From contig NZ_JAJNAY010000001.1 of the NCBI RefSeq assembly GCF_021010565.1, positions 1,654,001 to 1,718,000 on the forward strand: a stretch of 64,000 nucleotides of DNA, written 5' to 3'. Positions 52,544-61,209 of the stretch are shown here, one piece after another. Source of the stretch: Chryseobacterium turcicum. Lineage in GTDB: Bacteria; Bacteroidota; Bacteroidia; Flavobacteriales; Weeksellaceae. The translations under genes and the position numbers were made by a program. The notes beneath the pieces were generated by a model. The model saw only the letters and a list, made by a program, of their open reading frames with translations. It was not told where the DNA came from and made no database searches. The stretch's first letter is position 1. The number at the start of each line of letters is the position of its first letter.

Positions 52544-53962
52544 TTACTGCCATCCTCCGCCTACAGAGCGGTAAAGAGCGGTTATTGCATTCAACTTTTG
52601 AGCTTTTAAGGAAGCTAAATCAAGTTCTGCCTGCAATTTGTTGGTTTGAGCCAAAATGACTTCCAGGTAAGTCGCTGAATTATATTTAAATAACAAATCT
52701 GCTTTCTCAACGGCTTCATTAGATTTTCTCACCAAGCCTTCACTTATTTTTTGCTGTTCTTCCAGCTTTTGAATTTGAATCAAAGCATCAGAAACTTCAC
52801 CAACTGCTTTTAAAACCGATTGTTTGAAATTGATTTCAGCCTGCTCAGAAACAATTTTAGACTGTTCGAATTGGGTTTTTAATTGTTTTCCATTTAATAT
52901 AGGTTGTGCTAAAGAGCCGGCTACCATACCAAAAAGTGAACCTGGAATATTAAACCAATTACTTGCTTTAAAAGCATTCAAACCGCCTTGGGCTGTGATG
53001 TTAAAAGAAGGATACATATTTGCTTTTGCCACATTAATTGCAGAAACACTTTTTCTCACATCATATTCTGCACTTTTAATATCGGGTCTGTAACTCAACA
53101 ATTCGGAAGGAATTCCTGATGCGATATTATCAGGAGACTGCACATTATTCAAACTTGCACTTCTTTCGATTTTATTTGGCATCGAACCAGTCAGAATACT
53201 CAACGCATTTTCCTGAGTAATAATCGAGCTTTCAATCGCTGGAATAGATTTTAAAATCTGGTCTTTTACTATTTCTTGCTGTTGAACTGCCAAAGCAGTT
53301 GTTAAACCCACTTCCTGTTGTTTCACCAAAAACTTCAGCGTATTATCAGAATAAAGTAGGTTTGATTTGGTAATTTCAAGTTGAGTATCCAGCATCAATA
53401 GATTATAATAAGCCTGAACAACCGTTGCTACCAATTGCGTTTTTACGGCTTTTGCAGCTTCCTGAGTTTTGAGATAATCTGATAAAGCCTGTTCTTTTTT
53501 ACCTTTTATTTTTCCCCAGATATCTGCTTCCCAAGAAATATTGATGGATGTGGTATAATCCTGCATATACCGACTTCCCATAAATTGTCCCGCCATCATT
53601 CCGTTCATACTGTTGTCGGAAGGTCGGTTCACACTTGCATTAGCTATCGTTGCATTCACAGTGGGAACATTTCCCCATTTACTTTGATTATAAGCTAAAG
53701 AAGCAAATTCTATCTGTTTTAAAGCGACCTGCAAATCATTATTCTGAGTCATTGCTTTATCAATCAAACTCACTAAAACAGGGTCTTTAAAGAAATCTTT
53801 ATAACTGATTTTAGCAATATTTTCGTTGTTATCAGTTGCAATGCTGTCGTTTCTGAAGCTTTCAGGCATTTTGATTTCGGGTTGTTCATATTTCTGAACA
53901 TTACAAGCAATTGCCGTTCCCAAGATTAATGCGATATATGCTATATTTTTAATTGAATTCAT
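52544..53962 (-). CDS. Outer membrane efflux lipoprotein (NodT/OprM type)
   Basis: A 472-residue outer-membrane factor with lipobox TAIAC and tandem TolC-like repeats (WEADIWGKIKGKKEQAL; QPILNGKQLKTQFEQSK). It is the last gene of an adaptor-permease-channel operon. A 141-bp gap containing a palindromic repeat separates it from the permease gene. It is paralogous in architecture to the channel at 21520. Confidence 0.92.
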   Translation of the reverse strand: MNSIKNIAYIALILGTAIACNVQKYEQPEIKMPESFRNDSIATDNNENIAKISYKDFFKDPVLVSLIDKAMTQNNDLQVALKQIEFASLAYNQSKWGNVPTVNATIANASVNRPSDNSMNGMMAGQFMGSRYMQDYTTSINISWEADIWGKIKGKKEQALSDYLKTQEAAKAVKTQLVATVVQAYYNLLMLDTQLEITKSNLLYSDNTLKFLVKQQEVGLTTALAVQQQEIVKDQILKSIPAIESSIITQENALSILTGSMPNKIERSASLNNVQSPDNIASGIPSELLSYRPDIKSAEYDVRKSVSAINVAKANMYPSFNITAQGGLNAFKASNWFNIPGSLFGMVAGSLAQPILNGKQLKTQFEQSKIVSEQAEINFKQSVLKAVGEVSDALIQIQKLEEQQKISEGLVRKSNEAVEKADLLFKYNSATYLEVILAQTNKLQAELDLASLKAQKLNAITALYRSVGGGWQ

Positions 53963-53998
53963 TTTTTAAAAATCATTTGAATTAATAGAGGTTATTTT

Positions 53999-54074
53999 AA
54001 TCTCTCGCAGATTTCTCCGATTTTGCAGATAACAAAAATTATATCTGCTTCATCCTGTTAATCTGCGAGAATTA
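53999..54074. repeat. Intergenic palindrome related to the one at 14800
   Basis: The left arm (begins AATCTCTCGCAGATTTC) and right arm (ends TAATCTGCGAGAATTA) are inverted, imperfect copies sharing the tip CTCGCAGATT with the repeat at 14800-14863. It sits between the permease and channel genes of one operon. Confidence 0.6.
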
Positions 54075-54103
54075 ATATTGATTTAAATTAAAACCTCTGT
54101 AAA

Positions 54104-57100
54104 TTAATATTCCCAATCGGCTTCTGTGACTGCTTTTCCATTGATTTTTTCGTGTAAAGCCTGGAAAACCACAAACAAAACAGGAACAACAAAAACGCCC
54201 AAGATGGTTCCGAATAACATTCCTGAAATCGCGGCATAACCAATCGAAAGATTACCCATTGCAGAAGGACCAACCACGAAAATCAAAGGAACTAAACCTG
54301 CAATAAATGCCAAAGAAGTCATCAAAATCGGACGGAAACGGGCTTTTGCACCTTCTACAGCCGAAGCAATTAAACTTTTACCAGCTCTACGTCTCTGGAT
54401 GGCAAATTCCACAATAAGGATTCCGTTTTTGGCAAGAAGACCAATCAACATAACCATGGCGATTTGTACGTAAATATTATTAGATAATTCAGCAAAAGTA
54501 ATTCCCACAAATACACCAGATAAACCAACCGGAATAGCAATTAATACCGCAAATGGAAGGATGTAGCTTTCATACTGTGCCGCTAAAAGGAAAAATACAA
54601 ATATGATACACAACCCGAAAATCATGACCGATTGCGAACTAGAACTGGCTTCTTCACGGCTCATCCCTTTGTAATCATACGTATAACCCGGAGGAAGAAC
54701 CTGTTTTCCTACTTCTTCAATTGCTGCCATTGCCTGACCTGAAGAATATCCCGGAGCTGCCATCACGGTAAGGTTTGATGAATTAAATAAGTTAAAACGG
54801 TCTACCACTTCTGCACCGGTCACTTGTTTCAAAGTCACCAAAGTATTGATAGGCACCATTTCACTTAAATTATTTTTAACGAAAATTCCGTTTAATGATT
54901 CTTTGTCCTGTCTTGTTTCTGGAGTAGATTGTACCAAAACTCTATAGTACTTACCAAATCTGTTGAAATCTGAAGACTGAATACTTCCGTAATAACCTTG
55001 CATTACGCCCAGAACATCAGAAACATTGACACCCAATTGCGCCGCTTTCACTTCGTCAACGACCACCTCAAACTGAGGATAAGAAACATCGAAAGTAGTA
55101 TAAGCCAAGGCAACTTCTGGTCTCTGCATTAATGCACCCATCATTCCGTAAGAGATATTTCCTAGATTTTGAAGTTCACCATTCGTTCTGTCTTGTATAA
55201 CGAGTTCCATGCCGCTGGTATTACCAAACCCATCTACAGTTGGCGTATTAATAACCAGGAAATTAGCTCTTTTATCTTGAGAAAGTGTTCCCTGAACTTG
55301 TCCGATAATGTCATTGATATTATTGACTTGTCCTCTTTCTTCTCCTTTTTTTAATTTAACGAAAATAGAAGCTGCGGAAGATGACATAGAACCACTGAAA
55401 AGATTAAGACCATCTACAGAAATCACTTTGTCAACCGCTGGATTTTTCATTAAAATATCTTCGGTGTCAGAAACAACCTTTGAAGTTCTGTCTTTTGATG
55501 CTCCGGGAGCTAAGTTCGCTGTTACAATGATGAAACTCTGGTCTTCGTCAGGGATAAATCCTTTTGGAGTCGTCATAGACATCCATACAAACAATCCTCC
55601 GAAAACTAAAACGATGATTCCTGCAACCCATTTTCTTTTTAATAAGAATAAAACTGCTTTTCCGTAACGGAAAGTCAATTTGTTGAAACTCGCATTAAAT
55701 CCGGCAAAAAAACGCTCCTTAAAGTTCATTTTTTTGTCAGAATCGGCGTGACGTTGTTTTAAAAACAAAGCACACAGAGCAGGACTCAACGTCAAGGCAT
55801 TAATTGCAGAAATTATAATCGCAATCGCCAAAGTCAAGGCAAATTGTTGATAAAATAATCCCGTGGAACCGCTCATAAATGCTACCGGAACGAAAACCGC
55901 AGACATCACCAACGTAATTGAAACAATAGCTCCAGTGATTTCGCTCATCGCCGACATTGTTGCTGCTCTTGCATTGAGTTTTTTATGTTCCATTTTGGCG
56001 TGAACGGCTTCTACAACAACAATCGCGTCATCCACCACAATTCCGATGGCAAGAACTAAAGCGAAAAGCGTTAAAATATTAATTGAAAAGCCAAAAATAT
56101 TCATAAAGAAAAACGTTCCCACAATAGAAACCGGAACCGCAATCGCCGGAATTAACGTAGAACGGAAATCTTGCAGGAATATAAAAACGACGATGAATAC
56201 AAGAATAAATGCTTCTATTAAGGTATGGATAACTTGCTCGATAGATTGGTCAAGTGCATCTTTTGTCGCATAAGGAATTTCATAAGCCATTCCGTCAGGG
56301 AACGATTTTTCCAGTTCTTTCATTCTGTCCTGAAGCGCAATCTGAACTTCATTCGCATTAGAACCTGCCATTTGGAAAATCGCCATCGTTACAGATGGTT
56401 TTTTATTATATTTTGATTCTACAGTATAACTATAAGCCCCAAATTCAACCTTTGCAATATCTTTTAATTTTAAAACAGAACCGTCGCTTAAAGCCTTAAT
56501 GGTAATGTTTTCGTATTGCTGAGGCTCCGTAAATTTTCCTTTATAACGAAGAACATATTCCATCACTTCTTTAGTTCTTTCCCCGAATCTTCCCGGCGCA
56601 GCTTCCAAATTTTGAGTCTGAATCGCTCTAGAAACTTCGGCGGGCGTAAGCTTGTAAGAAGTCAGTTTATTTGGGTCAAGCCAAACGCGCATCGAGTAAT
56701 CTTTGTTTCCGTAAACCATTGCATCTCCTACACCTTTTACTCTTTTGAGTTCCGGAACGATATTGATTTTAGCATAATTCTCAAGGAAAAGGTCATCCAT
56801 TGTACCATTTTTACTGGTCAGTGAAACCATGGCAATCATACTGTTTTGTCTTTTCACAGTCGTGATTCCGGCTTGTACAACCTCGGAAGGAAGTTGATTG
56901 GTTACCTGCGCAACACGGTTTTGAACATTAATTGCAGCTTGGTCGGGGTCTGTTCCTAATTTAAAAATCACAGTAATCGATAACGAACCGTCATTACTCG
57001 CTGTAGAAGTAATGTAATCCATATTTTCTACCCCATTGATGGCGTTTTCCAGTGGCGGCGCAACCGATCTAGCAATGGTTTCGGCATTGGCTCCAGGATA

Positions 57101-57244
57101 GGCCGCTGTCACCATTACGGTTGGTGGTGCAATGTCGGGAAATTTGGTAATCGGCAGACTCATCATACCGACAATCCCCAAAATGACAAGCAATACGGAG
57201 ATAACCGTCGCCAGAACGGGTCTTTTTATAATTGTCTTTAACAT
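54104..57244 (-). CDS. RND multidrug efflux permease (HAE1/AcrB type)
   Basis: A 1046-residue pump with the canonical N-terminus (PVLATVISVLLVILGIVGM), the PDIAPPTVMVTAAYPGANAE block and the DD pair in TM4 (GIVVDDAIVVVEAVHAK). The second TM block follows with GLLAKNGILIVEF. It differs from the pump at 18417, which has DN in TM4. Drug or fatty-acid-like compound export is expected. Its adaptor precedes it by 12 nt. Confidence 0.94.
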   Translation of the reverse strand: MLKTIIKRPVLATVISVLLVILGIVGMMSLPITKFPDIAPPTVMVTAAYPGANAETIARSVAPPLENAINGVENMDYITSTASNDGSLSITVIFKLGTDPDQAAINVQNRVAQVTNQLPSEVVQAGITTVKRQNSMIAMVSLTSKNGTMDDLFLENYAKINIVPELKRVKGVGDAMVYGNKDYSMRVWLDPNKLTSYKLTPAEVSRAIQTQNLEAAPGRFGERTKEVMEYVLRYKGKFTEPQQYENITIKALSDGSVLKLKDIAKVEFGAYSYTVESKYNKKPSVTMAIFQMAGSNANEVQIALQDRMKELEKSFPDGMAYEIPYATKDALDQSIEQVIHTLIEAFILVFIVVFIFLQDFRSTLIPAIAVPVSIVGTFFFMNIFGFSINILTLFALVLAIGIVVDDAIVVVEAVHAKMEHKKLNARAATMSAMSEITGAIVSITLVMSAVFVPVAFMSGSTGLFYQQFALTLAIAIIISAINALTLSPALCALFLKQRHADSDKKMNFKERFFAGFNASFNKLTFRYGKAVLFLLKRKWVAGIIVLVFGGLFVWMSMTTPKGFIPDEDQSFIIVTANLAPGASKDRTSKVVSDTEDILMKNPAVDKVISVDGLNLFSGSMSSSAASIFVKLKKGEERGQVNNINDIIGQVQGTLSQDKRANFLVINTPTVDGFGNTSGMELVIQDRTNGELQNLGNISYGMMGALMQRPEVALAYTTFDVSYPQFEVVVDEVKAAQLGVNVSDVLGVMQGYYGSIQSSDFNRFGKYYRVLVQSTPETRQDKESLNGIFVKNNLSEMVPINTLVTLKQVTGAEVVDRFNLFNSSNLTVMAAPGYSSGQAMAAIEEVGKQVLPPGYTYDYKGMSREEASSSSQSVMIFGLCIIFVFFLLAAQYESYILPFAVLIAIPVGLSGVFVGITFAELSNNIYVQIAMVMLIGLLAKNGILIVEFAIQRRRAGKSLIASAVEGAKARFRPILMTSLAFIAGLVPLIFVVGPSAMGNLSIGYAAISGMLFGTILGVFVVPVLFVVFQALHEKINGKAVTEADWEY

Positions 57245-57256
57245 AACTTTTTCTTA

Positions 57257-58399
57257 CTATTTTTTCTGTTGAGAATTTTGCGTTTGTGCCACTACAGGAG
57301 TGCCTGGTTGTAGCCTGTCGAAGCCTGAAGCGATGTATTGGTCACCTGCTTTTATCCCTTTTGAAATGATAAAATTATCGCCGGCTTTTCCGCTGATTTC
57401 GATAGGAAGCATCACCGCTTTTCCGTCTTTGATTGTAAATACAAACGTCTTGTCTTGGATGGCACGTGTGGAAGCAATCGGTAAAAGAATAACGTTGGAA
57501 TATTCTTGTTTCATCAAAATTTTTCCGGTATTTCCACTTCTCAGGATGTTATTCGGATTATTAAATTTTGCTCTTAAAGTGATGGATCCTGTAGTTTTGT
57601 TAAACTGTCCTTCAACGGCATCAATTTTTCCAGTTTCAGAATATTTTTCTCCGCCAGAAAGTAGGAGAGAGACCGCTGGCGTATTCTTTAAAACCTCATC
57701 CATATTACTTCCCGAATGTTGTTTCTGGAAATTGCTAAAATCATTTTCGCTTAAGCTAAAATAAGTATAAACCTGATGAATATCCGACAATAAAGTCATC
57801 GCTGCCTGATTAGACGGCGTCAAAAGACTTCCCAAACGGTAATTGAATCTCCCGATATATCCGCTAACCGGAGCTTTTATGGTAGAGAAATTAAGATTGA
57901 TTTTTGCAGATTCGATGGCAGCGGTTGCTTGGCTTACAGAACCTCTCGCCGCATTATAATTTGCCTCTGCTTCTCTCACCTGAATGTCTGAAACCATTTT
58001 GTTTTTTGACAATTCTTTTTTTCTTTCCAAATCGATTTTAGAATTGGCAAGACCTGCCTGAGCTGAAATTAAAGTTGCCTGTGCCGACTTCAATTGCTCA
58101 CGGAAAATTTGGTCTTCAATTTTGAATAAAGGCTGTCCTGTTCTTACATAATCGCCTTCGTCGACAAAAATTTTGCTCAAATATCCTGTAACCTGTGGTC
58201 TGATTTCTACATTAGAAACACCTTCTACAGATGCTGCATATTCGTTTTCTACGGAAGCGTTTCCTTGTTTTACGGTTTCTACCGGAAGTTGTGGTGCCTG
58301 CTGTTGATAAGCCTGTCCTTGATTATCTTTTTTACACCCGACTAAGACCAATAAAGCCACGCCAAGTATAGATGATTTTTGTATAGAGAATCTCTGCAT
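57257..58399 (-). CDS. RND periplasmic adaptor (membrane fusion lipoprotein)
   Basis: A 380-residue lipoprotein (lipobox VLVGC) with lipoyl halves (GYLSKIFVDEGDYVRTGQPL; KAPVSGYIGRFNYRLGSLL) and an Ala/Glu/Lys-rich helical hairpin between them. The ORF extends 21 codons upstream to 58462, but only the start at 58399 (MQRFSIQKSS) puts the signal peptide at the N-terminus. It heads the adaptor-permease-channel operon, with an AraC regulator gene directly upstream on the same strand. Confidence 0.9.
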   Translation of the reverse strand: MQRFSIQKSSILGVALLVLVGCKKDNQGQAYQQQAPQLPVETVKQGNASVENEYAASVEGVSNVEIRPQVTGYLSKIFVDEGDYVRTGQPLFKIEDQIFREQLKSAQATLISAQAGLANSKIDLERKKELSKNKMVSDIQVREAEANYNAARGSVSQATAAIESAKINLNFSTIKAPVSGYIGRFNYRLGSLLTPSNQAAMTLLSDIHQVYTYFSLSENDFSNFQKQHSGSNMDEVLKNTPAVSLLLSGGEKYSETGKIDAVEGQFNKTTGSITLRAKFNNPNNILRSGNTGKILMKQEYSNVILLPIASTRAIQDKTFVFTIKDGKAVMLPIEISGKAGDNFIISKGIKAGDQYIASGFDRLQPGTPVVAQTQNSQQKK

Positions 58400-58481
58400 A
58401 ACAATTTTAATTAAATTTTTGGTGCAAAATTCGTTCAAAAAAAAGCGAAGCATAATATTCAAAAAACGACTTAATTTGTCA

Positions 58482-58494
58482 AAAAGACATCTTT
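58482..58494. promoter_or_regulatory. Palindromic motif AAAAGACATCTTT, copy 1 of 2
   Basis: The same near-palindrome (AAAGA-ca-TCTTT core) occurs at 58626-58639. Both lie in the 250-bp gap between the AraC regulator gene and the RND operon start. It is a candidate operator for the regulator or for another repressor. Confidence 0.4.
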
Positions 58495-58625
58495 GATTTG
58501 TGTTTATATAACAAAATTTTTAAGATGAAAATTTATGCAATAGTTATCTTTAATAAACATTATAGATAAAAAAGAGAACTCATAATCAGAGCTAAGCTAA
58601 TGAAAAAAAAGATTATAAATTCTAC

Positions 58626-58639
58626 AAAAGACATCTTTT
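58626..58639. promoter_or_regulatory. Palindromic motif AAAAGACATCTTTT, copy 2 of 2
   Basis: This copy lies 10 bp after the AraC gene stop and 144 bp from copy 1. No other feature is seen in the gap. Confidence 0.4.
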
Positions 58640-58649
58640 AAAATTGACA

Positions 58650-59564
58650 TTAAAACAGATCGCTTCCTTTGTATTTTAAAGGAGATTGTCCGGTATGTTT
58701 TTTAAAGAATTTACTGAAAGAAGCCAAGTCTGAAAACTTAAGTTGACTAGCGACCTCCCCAACATTGGCATTAGAATCTTTGAGCAAAATCTTGGCTTCA
58801 ATGATCAAAACCTGATGAATAATGTCTCGTGGAGATTTGTGCATTGTTTTGTTGATGACTTTGGTGAGATATTTTCGGCTGATGAAAAGTTGGTCGGCAT
58901 AAAATTGAACATTATGCTGTTCTTTGAAATGTTGACGAACAAGAATGAAAAAACTTGTTGTAATCTCATCTTCACGATAAGTTAATTGCGCTGTCTTTTC
59001 TGTTTTTTTGAAGTAATTATCAATCTCCAGAATGACAAGCGAAAAGTGATGCCAAATCATTTCGTTAAAGTAATAATTTTCTTTTTCGGCATTATTTAAT
59101 GTTTTCAACTCGTCCAGATGAAAATTTATTTTTCGGTATAAGTCGGGTTCATTTCGGATAATATTGGTTGGATCTGAGGAAAGACTTTTTAAAACATCAT
59201 TCGATTTGTAGTTAAACCCAGCTTCTGAAATGTATTTAACCGAAAAAAAGATATAATTAGCGTCATAATCATCCGAAATTTCCTCAATCCAAAATGTTTC
59301 CGCCATCGGACAAAAAATAACATCACTTTCATAAGCCTGATAACTTGCATTATCTAATCTAAAACGAACGCTTCCTTTTTCGATTAAAATAAGGGTGAAA
59401 TAATCTGAACGATAAGGGATATTGAGTGTGATATTATAGTTGGTCTTATTGATATTCATCACGACAAACTCTTTAATGCGCAAATCAAATTCGACCTCAT
59501 CCAGAAGGTCTTTAAAATTAATTTGTGATATGAAGTTTGTTTTATGGTCTGAATGGTAAGGCAT
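58650..59564 (-). CDS. AraC-family transcriptional regulator
   Basis: A 304-residue regulator. The N-terminal about 170 residues look like a cupin-type ligand domain (FTLILIEKGSVRFRLDN, SDVIFCPMAETFWIEE). The C-terminal about 100 form the double HTH (FYADQLFISRKYLTKVIN and VGEVASQLKFSDLASFSKFF ... GQSPLKYK). It lies directly upstream of the RND operon on the same strand, so it is its likely regulator. The ligand is unknown. Confidence 0.88.
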   Translation of the reverse strand: MPYHSDHKTNFISQINFKDLLDEVEFDLRIKEFVVMNINKTNYNITLNIPYRSDYFTLILIEKGSVRFRLDNASYQAYESDVIFCPMAETFWIEEISDDYDANYIFFSVKYISEAGFNYKSNDVLKSLSSDPTNIIRNEPDLYRKINFHLDELKTLNNAEKENYYFNEMIWHHFSLVILEIDNYFKKTEKTAQLTYREDEITTSFFILVRQHFKEQHNVQFYADQLFISRKYLTKVINKTMHKSPRDIIHQVLIIEAKILLKDSNANVGEVASQLKFSDLASFSKFFKKHTGQSPLKYKGSDLF

Positions 59565-59758
59565 CCTAAAATGAAATTTTGGCTAAATTAAAAATTATAA
59601 ACTTAGCGTCATGATTAATATTCTTAGCGTCGTTTTTACAACACCTTTAATTTACAAAAATCCTTTTAAAAAAATGAAATTTAGACTGAAAATATAAATT
59701 AAGCATTTGATTAATTAAGGTTGGGAAATGGCGTCCCAAAAATCAGAATCAAAAAAAA

Positions 59759-59790
59759 TAACCGCTCCATTAATTAAAATGAAGCGGTTA
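59759..59790 (-). terminator. Hairpin terminator of the minus-strand fragment region
   Basis: TAACCGCTCCATT (59759-59771) pairs with AATGAAGCGGTTA (59778-59790) with one mismatch and is flanked by A and T tracts on both sides. It lies just after the type IX tail remnant on the minus strand. Confidence 0.65.
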
Positions 59791-59811
59791 ATTTATAAAT
59801 TAAATAAAGAA

Positions 59812-59887
59812 TTACTTAAAAATTAATTTTTTAGAAGCAACACCTTTCTCCGTTTGAACTTGTATAATGTAAGGTTGGGACATCCAT
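59812..59887 (-). pseudogene. Remnant of a type IX secretion C-terminal sorting domain
   Basis: On the minus strand the frame reads PYIIQVQTEKGVASKKLIFK and stops at 59812. This is the classic end of a type A T9SS sorting domain (Y-x-(V/I)-x(n)-G-x(6)-K-x-(L/I)). No protein body with a start codon is attached in this frame; the next fragment upstream ends in another frame. It is a leftover of a secreted protein and indirect evidence that the host has a type IX system. Confidence 0.6.
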
Positions 59888-60175
59888 TTAACCTCCAAAA
59901 GCTGTAAAGTCTGCCGCTTCGCTACCTTTTGTAGAATAAAGAATTTGTATTTTTTCTTGTAGTGTATTGGTTAATGATGTCGCATTGAAAGAAAACGCGC
60001 CGCTATCTGCCGGAATGATCAACCAGTCATTATTAGCACCATCTGGGCTGGCAAATGCGGTTAAGAATCGGCGTCCAGAAAGTGCTGGCATATCAACAGA
60101 AGGTGTTGTAGCATTAGGATTAAAGACCACAAATACCATCGGGTTACCCGCATTAGGCCAAGAGAAAATAAGTCT
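59888..60175 (-). pseudogene. Truncated protein fragment, unrecognised
   Basis: A minus-strand frame from about 60175 (RLIFSWPNAGNPMVFVVF) to the stop at 59888. A stop codon closes it upstream, and the first in-frame ATG, at 60139, lies inside what looks like a beta strand, so the N-terminal part is missing. The sequence ends AADFTAFGG and the next frame continues as the sorting-domain remnant, suggesting that both come from one decayed or recombined gene. Confidence 0.45.
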
Positions 60176-60348
60176 CTAGACCATCTAAGATAAATCCATT
60201 AAAAGGAGTCGTAGTTCTACTACAAGAAATCGTAGAATTACTACAATTTTCGAAATAATAGTTTTAAAAGCTTTAAAAATATTTTTAGGGTATCTATCTT
60301 TGGGTTATAGAAATCATAAAAATACTAACGATTTAAAATTTACTTATT

Positions 60349-60753
60349 ATGGCAGCAAATTCAAGAGGAATCTTAAAATTCAATGGCAGCGAAGGTCAAA
60401 AATTATTAAAATTGAACTACAGCGTTTCTAGATCTACAGATGTTTCAGGTAGAGTAGCATCAGATCCATCAAATGCGCTTATCAAATTAACGATTGAGGC
60501 AACAGAAAAATCTGAAATCCTTGAATCATTATTAAATGGAAAATACAAACCAACATCAGGCGAAATTACATTCAACAAATCTCACGAAGAAGGAACTTTA
60601 ATTACTTTAAACTGGGAAAACGGCTACGTTATTCAGCACGAAGTAGATTTTGATGCAGTTGACCAGAACTCTATGTTAATCAGTTTTGTCGTAAGTGCAG
60701 AGAAAATCAACTACGGTAATTCTGCGTACGAAGGAATTTGGCCAACATCATAA
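60349..60753 (+). CDS. tssD: Type VI secretion tube protein TssD (Hcp)
   Basis: A 134-residue protein of the Bacteroidota TssD family (ANSRGILKFNGSEGQKLLKL, the core VDFDAVDQNSMLISFVVS, and the tail NYGNSAYEGIWPTS). It forms hexameric rings of the type VI tube and carries effectors. No other T6SS gene (tssB, tssC, tssH, vgrG, PAAR) is in the window, so it is an orphan copy. Orphan tssD genes often precede effector-immunity cargo, which fits the genes after the IS element. A terminator follows directly. Confidence 0.88.
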   Translation: MAANSRGILKFNGSEGQKLLKLNYSVSRSTDVSGRVASDPSNALIKLTIEATEKSEILESLLNGKYKPTSGEITFNKSHEEGTLITLNWENGYVIQHEVDFDAVDQNSMLISFVVSAEKINYGNSAYEGIWPTS

Positions 60754-60783
60754 AAAAACGTCAAAATTTATATAGACTCAAAT

Positions 60784-60810
60784 AAAGACTGTCCCCAAAA
60801 GACGGTCTTT
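60784..60810 (+). terminator. Terminator after tssD
   Basis: AAAGACTGTC (60784-60793) pairs with GACGGTCTTT (60801-60810, one G-U), then a T-run. Confidence 0.85.
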
Positions 60811-60909
60811 TTTGTCCTAACTCTTTCGTGAAAAGATGTTTCAAAAAACAAGTGGATATACTAACTTAGCGTCCAGTTACAGTTAAGCATAAAACCTTAA
60901 TTTTAATTT

Positions 60910-61209
60910 ATGAAACGAGAGCGAAAAATCTACGACCCTACTTTTAAGACCAAGGCCGTTCAACTAAGCAATGAGCGAACTAATATCTCGGAACTCGCCC
61001 GAGAACTAGGAATCGCTGTCACACTACTTTACAAATGGCGCAAAGAGTATGAAGAATTTGGGGCAGGTAGCTTTCCGGGGAATGGGAATTTAAAACTCAC
61101 CCCTGAATAGGAAAAAATCTACGAACTGGAGAAAAGACTTAAGGATGCAGAGCTAGAACGTGATATATTAAAAAAAGCAATCGGCATCTTCTCCAAGAGC
61201 GGTCGATGA
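60910..61209 (+). pseudogene. IS3-family orfA (HTH protein) interrupted by an amber codon
   Basis: The frame starts MKRERKIYDPTFKTKAVQLS with a helix-turn-helix (ISELARELGIAVTLLYKWRK) and stops at the TAG of 61108-61110. The same frame continues without a break as EKIYELEKRLKDAELERDIL (leucine-zipper-like) then KKAIGIFSKSGR to the TGA at 61207-61209, which overlaps the orfB start. A CAG-to-TAG change explains this. The HTH half alone would lack the dimerisation helix, so transposition is probably impaired unless the stop is suppressed. Confidence 0.82.

Noticed and set aside
57300..57764. 154-codon open frame antisense to the RND adaptor
   Set aside because: Shadow of a well-supported adaptor gene; no independent signals.
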